Below are positions 58,494 through 64,000 of a DNA stretch of 64,000 bases, in pieces. Both the position numbers and the translations under genes were made by a program. The stretch's first letter is position 1, and each line of letters starts with the position of its first letter. A model generated the notes under the pieces. That model made no database searches. It was not told the origin of the DNA and saw only the letters and a program-made list of their open reading frames with translations. The DNA comes from Lachnospiraceae bacterium UBA7182 (GTDB lineage Bacteria > Bacillota > Clostridia > Lachnospirales > Lachnospiraceae), in assembly GCA_002491115.1 (NCBI GenBank), contig DKVI01000087.1:65590-129589 (forward strand), written 5' to 3'.

Positions 58494-58532
58494 GACGGCT
58501 GCCCGCAGGATGATATCCTACAGGCAGCCGTC
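58494..58532. terminator. Hairpin between larC and the mannitol operon
   Basis: GACGGCTGCCCGCAGGAT pairs with ATCCTACAGGCAGCCGTC. The better T-rich tail is on the minus strand, so it mainly ends the mannitol operon, but it may also stop larC transcripts. Confidence 0.75.
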
Positions 58533-58538
58533 CTGATT

Positions 58539-58811
58539 TCAGGCATATTGTAATGTAAATGCTTTCCCGACAACTTCCAGCACTGCCTTTAGCGCCGCCT
58601 GTTCGTCAGGGCCGTCGGCAAGAAGTTCTACCGGTGTACCGCCCGGATGTCCCAGACGCATAAGGGAAAGAGCGTCTTTGGCGTCGGCAACCCCGGTTCC
58701 CAGGGTAACCATGACAACGCTTTTGAAAGGTTTGGCCGCCGCCGCGATCTGCGCGGCGGGCCTTGCGTGGAAATAATCCGTGGAAGCCAGAGTGATCGTT
58801 TTACTGGTCAT
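58539..58811 (-). CDS. HPr-family phosphocarrier protein
   Basis: A 90-residue HPr with the phospho-His15 in YFHARPAAQIA and the region of the regulatory serine in KDALSLMRLG. It is the last gene of the leftward mannitol operon, 57 bp after mtlD. The N-terminus (MTSKTITLASTDYFH) differs from typical housekeeping HPr, and no ptsI is adjacent. It is likely a second, operon-specific HPr that channels phosphate to MtlA or to the MtlR PRDs. Confidence 0.9.
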   Translation of the reverse strand: MTSKTITLASTDYFHARPAAQIAAAAKPFKSVVMVTLGTGVADAKDALSLMRLGHPGGTPVELLADGPDEQAALKAVLEVVGKAFTLQYA

Positions 58812-58868
58812 ACAGATACCCCTTATGGTTTTTATTCATGACAATAGAAGACTCGCGAAGCGTGGATT

Positions 58869-60026
58869 CTATTGTTTAAAAAGTGCCGGTGCTTTTTCGT
58901 AAGCTTCTGCTACCTGCCCAAGGAGCGCGTCGTCCGTAATGCCGGATACTTCGGAGAATGCGGCGGAAACACCTTTGGCAGCGATCTTTTCCTGAAGCTC
59001 CACGCTCTGAGCATCCTCAGGATTGTTATAACGAAGGGCTGCGCCGATACCAAGGATCAGCTTATCCACCGGAAGGCCGTAGGACAGCGCGGTGGTAAGG
59101 GGGCTGATCAGGCGGTCATCCGCGGAGAGCTTACGCAGCGGCTCGCGGCCCACGCGGGTTACATCATCCTGCAGATACGGGTTTTTAAAGCGGTTGATGA
59201 TCTTGTCAATGTATTTATAGTGGGCTTCTTTGTCAAAACCGAACTTTTTGATCAGACCGTCTCCGGACTGGGTCATGGCCGCTTTGACCAGATCAAAGAT
59301 CTGAGGGTCGGCGATGGCCTGGTCAATGGTCTTAAAGCCTGCCAGGATGCCTGTGTAGGCGGTGATGCAGTGTCCGGTATTCAGCGTGAAGAGTTTACGC
59401 TGAATATAAGCCATCAGGTTGTCGGCCAGGTTCATGCCCGGGATTTCAGGAATCTTGCCTTTTAAAGAAGCTTTCTCCACGTTCCATTCGCAGTATTTTT
59501 CCACGACCACATCCACCGGATTTTCGCTGCGGACAGGAGGTACGATACGGTCTACGGAGCAGTCCGCAAAGCCCACATGTTCTTCACAGTATGCTTTTTC
59601 TTCCTCGGAGAGGAGTTTGTATACATGCTCTTTTAACTGAGAAGTAGCGCGGATGGCGTTCTCGCAGGCAATGATGTTCAGAGGCGCTTTCACACCGTCA
59701 GCCATACGCTTCTTAATACCGTTTGCGATGGCGGGGGCGATGAACGCCAGCACCCGAAGGCCTACGGCCGTGGTCAGAACATCCGCTTTGGCGATCTCGT
59801 CGATGATCTCGTCGCCGTTGGACATGATACCGGTGATATTGGTGATCTTAACGTCTTCTACTTCTGTGTCCATTACATGGACGGTATATGCCTGGTCAGC
59901 CGCCAGACGGTCGATGATGACTTCGCTTACATCCGCGAAGATTACACGATAGCCGGCCTGTGCCAGAAGCATGCCGATAAAACCGCGGCCGATATTGCCT
60001 GCGCCGAATTGAATTGCTGTTTTCAT
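58869..60026 (-). CDS. mtlD: Mannitol-1-phosphate 5-dehydrogenase
   Basis: A 385-residue long-chain polyol dehydrogenase. IQFGAGNIGRGFIGMLLAQA is the NAD-binding start and KLFTLNTGHCITAYTGILAG contains the catalytic Lys region. It oxidises mannitol 1-phosphate, delivered by MtlA, to fructose 6-phosphate with NAD. It lies 33 bp after mtlA in a complete mtlR-mtlA-mtlD order. No frameshift or missing motif is seen. Confidence 0.95.
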   Translation of the reverse strand: MKTAIQFGAGNIGRGFIGMLLAQAGYRVIFADVSEVIIDRLAADQAYTVHVMDTEVEDVKITNITGIMSNGDEIIDEIAKADVLTTAVGLRVLAFIAPAIANGIKKRMADGVKAPLNIIACENAIRATSQLKEHVYKLLSEEEKAYCEEHVGFADCSVDRIVPPVRSENPVDVVVEKYCEWNVEKASLKGKIPEIPGMNLADNLMAYIQRKLFTLNTGHCITAYTGILAGFKTIDQAIADPQIFDLVKAAMTQSGDGLIKKFGFDKEAHYKYIDKIINRFKNPYLQDDVTRVGREPLRKLSADDRLISPLTTALSYGLPVDKLILGIGAALRYNNPEDAQSVELQEKIAAKGVSAAFSEVSGITDDALLGQVAEAYEKAPALFKQ

Positions 60027-60059
60027 AATACAACACCTCTTTCTAAAATGATTAAATGA

Positions 60060-61931
60060 TCAGGTCAACTGTTTTAAGATCCAGTCTACATCATTGGTGG
60101 TCTTCATTTCTTCTAATACAGCTTCGTCTTCCAGTACTTCACAGATCTTTGCCAGCAGATCCAGATGTTCGTCGCCGATGCCTGCGATACCGAAGACAAG
60201 GTTTGCTTTTTCGTCGCCGAAAGGCACGCCTTCCGGATACTGGAACAGAACGATACCGGTCTTTTTAACGGTTCCTTTTGCCTGTGTGGTACCGTGAGGA
60301 ATCGCGATGCCCATACCCATGTAGGTGGTAACCAGTTTTTCACGTTCCTGCATGGCGTCTACATAGGAGGCGTCCACATAGCCTAATTTGCACATCAGTT
60401 CTCCGGCAGCCTGGATCGCTTCTTCTTTGGTGCCCGGCGTCTGGTTTAATTTGATACCGTCCGCGATCATGATCTTTTTGTTTGATGTCGAAGCCGGAGC
60501 GTCAGGTGCTGCAGTTTCACCGGCCGGAGCGGCTGCGGGCTGGTCACCGGAAGTCAGTTGCGTATAAAGGGCGTCTAACGCCGGGTCGGCCAGGAAGTTG
60601 CCGATGGTGACCATCTGAGCCTGCGGCGCGGATTTTTTCGCCCGCTCCACCAGCGTAACCTGTACGACTGCGATATCACAGTCAGAGGGAATATTGTCTA
60701 CGGATGTATTGATAACCGTAAGGTCAGGCCGCATTGCTTTTACGCGGTTGCGGAATTTGGTTGCGCCCATGGCGGAAGAACCCATTCCGGCGTCGCATGC
60801 AAATACAACTTTTTTAACGGCAGCAGCGTCTTTGACAGCAGCGGTGGCTCCGCCAGCAGCAGTAAGACCTTTGGATTCCGCTTTCATGGCAGCGGTCTGT
60901 GCCTGTGCTTCTTCCAGATTCTTTGCGGCGGACATCTTAATGATCGGGCTTGCGATCACAAAGGAAACACCTGCGGCAATGACGACGCCTAACAGTGTCA
61001 GAGGTATCTGCGGTCCCGGGCTCATGGATACAAACGCGATGATAGATCCGGGAGAAGCCGCGCCGATCAGTCCGCATCCGGTAATCGTATAGAAGAAGAT
61101 TGCGCAGATATTTCCTACGATAGGAGCGATAATGACAGCAGGGTTCATCAGCACATACGGGAAATAGATCTCATGGATACCGCCCAGGAAATGGATGATA
61201 ATCGCGCCGGGTGCGGAATCTCTTGTCATCTTGTCTTTGGAGAACAGCCAGTATGCCATCAGGACGCCGAGGCCCGGTCCCGGGTTTGGCTCCAGCATGT
61301 AGATGATGGATTTGCCTGTCTCAGCCGCCTGGGTAATACCAAGGGAAGTAAACACGCCGTGGTTGATGGCATTATTTAAGAACAGCACTTTTGCGGGCTC
61401 GATGAAGATTGCAACCAGAGGCAGCAGGCCTGCATTGATTAAGAACTGTACGCCTGCCGTCAGGATCGAAAGAAGTACGCCCATGACAGGTCCGATAATG
61501 TAGTATCCGACAATAGCCAGGAGCATACCGAAGATACCGACGGAGAAGTTGTTGATCAGCATCTCGAAACCTGCGGGCATATGGCCTTCCATGGCTTTAT
61601 CGAATTTTTTGATGATCCAGCCTGCGAAGGGACCCATAGCCATGGCGCCCATAAGCATCGTGTAATCAGAACCTACGATACAGCCCATGACGGCGATGGC
61701 GCCCATCACGCGTCCCCGGTCGCCGCCGACCATCTTGCCGCCCTGTGCGGCGATGAGGATCGGGAGCAGGTATGTAAGGATCGGTCCCTGGATCGAGGCA
61801 AGATTCTCATTGGGAATCCATCCGTCTGCGATAAAAAGTGCGGTAATAAATCCCCACGCGATGAACGCGCCGATGTTGGGCATGACCATGCCGGAGAGAA
61901 ATTTACCGAATTTCTGAACAAATGTTTTCAT
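60060..61931 (-). CDS. mtlA: PTS mannitol-specific EIICBA
   Basis: A 623-residue three-domain permease in the order C (1 to about 340, membrane), B with phospho-Cys379 in VVFACDAGMGSSAMGATKFR, an Ala/Pro/Gln linker (QPAAAPAGETAAPDAPAST), and A with phospho-His546 in MGIAIPHGTTQAKG. The domain order is that of E. coli MtlA, with CmtB-like EIIA at the C-terminus. It imports mannitol as mannitol 1-phosphate. The overlap with the mtlR stop by 4 bp shows a single operon. Confidence 0.95.
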   Translation of the reverse strand: MKTFVQKFGKFLSGMVMPNIGAFIAWGFITALFIADGWIPNENLASIQGPILTYLLPILIAAQGGKMVGGDRGRVMGAIAVMGCIVGSDYTMLMGAMAMGPFAGWIIKKFDKAMEGHMPAGFEMLINNFSVGIFGMLLAIVGYYIIGPVMGVLLSILTAGVQFLINAGLLPLVAIFIEPAKVLFLNNAINHGVFTSLGITQAAETGKSIIYMLEPNPGPGLGVLMAYWLFSKDKMTRDSAPGAIIIHFLGGIHEIYFPYVLMNPAVIIAPIVGNICAIFFYTITGCGLIGAASPGSIIAFVSMSPGPQIPLTLLGVVIAAGVSFVIASPIIKMSAAKNLEEAQAQTAAMKAESKGLTAAGGATAAVKDAAAVKKVVFACDAGMGSSAMGATKFRNRVKAMRPDLTVINTSVDNIPSDCDIAVVQVTLVERAKKSAPQAQMVTIGNFLADPALDALYTQLTSGDQPAAAPAGETAAPDAPASTSNKKIMIADGIKLNQTPGTKEEAIQAAGELMCKLGYVDASYVDAMQEREKLVTTYMGMGIAIPHGTTQAKGTVKKTGIVLFQYPEGVPFGDEKANLVFGIAGIGDEHLDLLAKICEVLEDEAVLEEMKTTNDVDWILKQLT

Positions 61932-64000
61932 AGTGTTCCATCTCCTTTTTTCTTAATGATTTGATTTTGGTAATATTTTATCAGGGCATTCTTTGCAAGC
62001 ATGCGTCCCTCATCCGCATCCCCCCTTTGAAGCGCCTGTAAAAATCTTTTATCTTCCACCAGCAGCATACTGATCCTGCTGATGACTTCCACACATTCAT
62101 CCTGGCCTGACTGGGGCGCCAGTAAAAGGATGGCTCCGCTTATAGTTCCCTCCCCGGAAGTAAGCGGTGTGTCCAGCTTAAGATACCCGACCCGGCAGTG
62201 CAGGACGGCCGCTGTCCGGCAGTGGAGCAGATAGATGCCCAGTTCCGGGATAAAAGTGCTTTTGATGGCCTCCCTGCATGCCAGATCCTGACTGATGACC
62301 TGCCGGTCCAGGATGCTTTCGGCAAAAAGGCCGGCCGCCTGTCCCAGCAGGCTTTCTGCCGTCCTGGCTCCGGGTATATCCTTTATAAGGAAATGATCCA
62401 GAAGCTGGGCGATCTCTTCTCCCATGCGGGTCAGGGAACGGATATCTTCCAATGACATCTGCCGGTTCTGGACATCCGTGGTCACTTTGGGCAGAAGTTC
62501 TTTGCTGCGCCGGGTGTTGATGGATTCAATGGCCCGGGTGATGACCAGCATATCCTGCGCCTGGGGAATGGGACTGACGCAGATAAAGGGAAAGTCAATC
62601 GTAAGCGGTACGGTGGAGATGACCAGATCAATGCCGTTTTCTCTTAATTTGTCCGGCTCTAAACTGAAAGCGGACATGATCTGGCGGATTTCTATGTTAT
62701 GTAAAGACCGCATCAGGTTGGCCGCCAGCATCCGGGAGGCTCCCATGCCGCTGGGACAGACCACCGCGGCGGTTACTTTTGTCTGCTCCGCCCGCAGCGT
62801 TTCGGCGGCTGCGGCAAAATGCATGGCTACATAAGTAATTTCAGAAGATGAGATATCTTCGATATACAGCCGGTCACGGAACAGCTCGCAGGCCCGTTCC
62901 ACGGCCTGATAGATATCCGGATATTTCTGCCGGATGGTATCTCCCTGGGCGTTATCCAGATGGATATTCATGGACAGGCGGCTGATCATGGAATCCATAT
63001 GGCTGGTCAGTTCTTCAATCATCCGGCTGCAGGTGTGGAAAGGCAGACCTAATTCTTTCTCTACACTTTCTACGATGGACATGACGAACTGACTGGTATT
63101 GACGGACTGAAGCTGCGTTCTCATTCGTCTGGTCTGGGGCCATATGCGGGCGCTGGACAGATGCATGGTAATAAAACCGATCTCTTCTTTTGGTATGTTG
63201 AGCCGGAACTGCTGTCCGATCTGTTTTGCAATCCGTTCTGCCACCGGATATTCCGGAAACCCCATAAGATTCTTGAGTTCTTCCGGGTCCATCTCGATTT
63301 TTTCTCCTGAGCGAAGACGTCGGATGGAAAGCGAAAGGTGGACGATCAGCGCCATATATCCGCTGTCTGTATACTTGATGTTCAGTTCCTGTTCGGTATG
63401 GGTCAGAATTTTTTCCACGAAAACGACAATTTGGGGCTCGATAAAACTGAACAGCCGGTTTTTCAGAAGTTCCGGTTCGGAAGGCGTTTTTTTGTCTTCC
63501 GGTTCTCGCAGAAGCTTTAAGATCTCTCCTTCGTCCACGAATTCCAGCGCGGCGTTTGCAATGGCCTGACGAAAAGCCGTCTCGCTTCCTTCCAGAAGAA
63601 TACCTACGCCGGGACGGCGTACGATCCGTATCTGGAAAGGGGAGAGCCATTCATCCAGGGCATCCAGATCCCTTGCAAGGGTTCCTTCGGAAATCTGAAA
63701 CCGGGACAAAAATACATACGACTTGACCGGTTCGTCCAGAAAGAGCAGTTCTCCCAGGATCTGCCGTCTGCGCTCCTTCTGGCTGTAGACAGACTGCACT
63801 TTTTCTGTATAAAGCAGTGTTTCCAGCGGCGGCGCATCCGCACGGTCCTGTTCAATCAGGATGCCTACGCCCGGTTTGCGGGTAAAGGTAAACCCGTTTT
63901 CTTTAAGCCAGCTCTCGACGGAGGTCAGTTCTCTTAAGACCGTTCTGGAGGAGACGCCCAGTTTTTCTGAGACGGCTCCCACGGGGACCGGATTTCCGGC
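61928..64000 (-). CDS. mtlR: MtlR/BglG-type PRD transcriptional activator; 5' end outside window
   Basis: The frame is open to the window end; codons before the GTG at 63982 read GNPVPVGAVSEKLGVSSR, the recognition part of an N-terminal helix-turn-helix whose first helix is missing. Visible in order are the second helix-turn-helix (LSRFQISEGTLARDLDALDE), PRD1 (EQELNIKYTDSGYMALIVHL), PRD2 (SEITYVAMHFAAAAETLRAE), a Gat-type EIIB domain (VVCPSGMGASRMLAANLM) and an EIIA-Mtl domain. MtlR activators are phosphorylated by HPr and the EII domains and activate mtlA-mtlD. It overlaps mtlA by 4 bp. Confidence 0.9.
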   Translation of the reverse strand, partial: AGNPVPVGAVSEKLGVSSRTVLRELTSVESWLKENGFTFTRKPGVGILIEQDRADAPPLETLLYTEKVQSVYSQKERRRQILGELLFLDEPVKSYVFLSRFQISEGTLARDLDALDEWLSPFQIRIVRRPGVGILLEGSETAFRQAIANAALEFVDEGEILKLLREPEDKKTPSEPELLKNRLFSFIEPQIVVFVEKILTHTEQELNIKYTDSGYMALIVHLSLSIRRLRSGEKIEMDPEELKNLMGFPEYPVAERIAKQIGQQFRLNIPKEEIGFITMHLSSARIWPQTRRMRTQLQSVNTSQFVMSIVESVEKELGLPFHTCSRMIEELTSHMDSMISRLSMNIHLDNAQGDTIRQKYPDIYQAVERACELFRDRLYIEDISSSEITYVAMHFAAAAETLRAEQTKVTAAVVCPSGMGASRMLAANLMRSLHNIEIRQIMSAFSLEPDKLRENGIDLVISTVPLTIDFPFICVSPIPQAQDMLVITRAIESINTRRSKELLPKVTTDVQNRQMSLEDIRSLTRMGEEIAQLLDHFLIKDIPGARTAESLLGQAAGLFAESILDRQVISQDLACREAIKSTFIPELGIYLLHCRTAAVLHCRVGYLKLDTPLTSGEGTISGAILLLAPQSGQDECVEVISRISMLLVEDKRFLQALQRGDADEGRMLAKNALIKYYQNQIIKKKGDGTL

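Overview
The window looks like chromosome from an anaerobic gut Firmicute of the Lachnospiraceae type (Clostridium cluster XIVa). The reasons are strong AGGAGG-type ribosome binding sites, a single-polypeptide pyruvate:ferredoxin oxidoreductase, a split transketolase, several PTS operons, TRAP and NSS transporters, butyrate kinase with phosphotransbutyrylase, a BspA-like secreted repeat protein, and no respiratory chain genes. This assignment is inferred from gene content; the window has no 16S rRNA gene.

Layout. 1-5.8 kb: a cut-off corrinoid-type URO-D methyltransferase gene facing a PucR-type regulator, then clpA, acylphosphatase and a DUF3786 gene. 6.1-10.7 kb: one giant secreted repeat protein. 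10.8-18.0 kb: an operon matching the Bacillus gmu (glucomannan oligosaccharide) genes, with GntR regulator, GH1 phospho-glucosidase, PTS EIIC, EIIB and EIIA, a ROK fructokinase, and a fusion of mannose-6-phosphate isomerase to a second ROK kinase. 18.1-22.7 kb: an accessory patch with a broken UPF0175/PIN pair abutting hflX, a truncated aspartyl-protease-like gene, a MerR regulator, a mobile-element-like remnant and an intact DinJ/YoeB-type toxin-antitoxin pair.

22.9-32.4 kb: an amino-acid fermentation cluster. A leftward operon (iorA-iorB-ptb-buk-MFS exporter) faces a GntR/FCD regulator, followed by an amino-acid dehydrogenase and an NSS amino-acid:sodium symporter. Together they predict uptake, deamination, ferredoxin-linked oxidation to an acyl-CoA, ATP formation through an acyl phosphate, and acid export. 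GTGCATC-type repeats lie just downstream of the -10 boxes of both the iorA operon and the dehydrogenase, suggesting one shared regulator.

32.6-40.1 kb: a MerR/TipAS regulator, then a GntR-controlled TRAP transporter, split transketolase and SDR dehydrogenase, with a tandem 98-bp self-complementary repeat between the last two genes. 40.3-45.6 kb: nifJ, a small unknown gene, an AraC regulator and tRNA-Trp. 45.6-52.7 kb: an orphan amino-acid-binding lipoprotein, a LysR regulator with a repeat-rich leader, a CoA-disulfide reductase/rhodanese with a small siroheme sulfite reductase, DUF1653, Mrp and YdcF. 53-58.5 kb: a DUF4143 ATPase, an aldo/keto reductase, a two-gene ATPase plus nuclease-like pair (candidate defence module) and larC. 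58.5-64 kb: a leftward mannitol PTS operon (mtlR-mtlA-mtlD-HPr), with mtlR cut by the window end.

The most notable candidates for undescribed biology are the ATPase/nuclease-like pair at 55.2-57.2 kb, the amino-acid oxidation cluster with its repeated operator, the tandem structured repeat at 39.1-39.3 kb, and the isomerase-kinase fusion at 16.1-18.0 kb.
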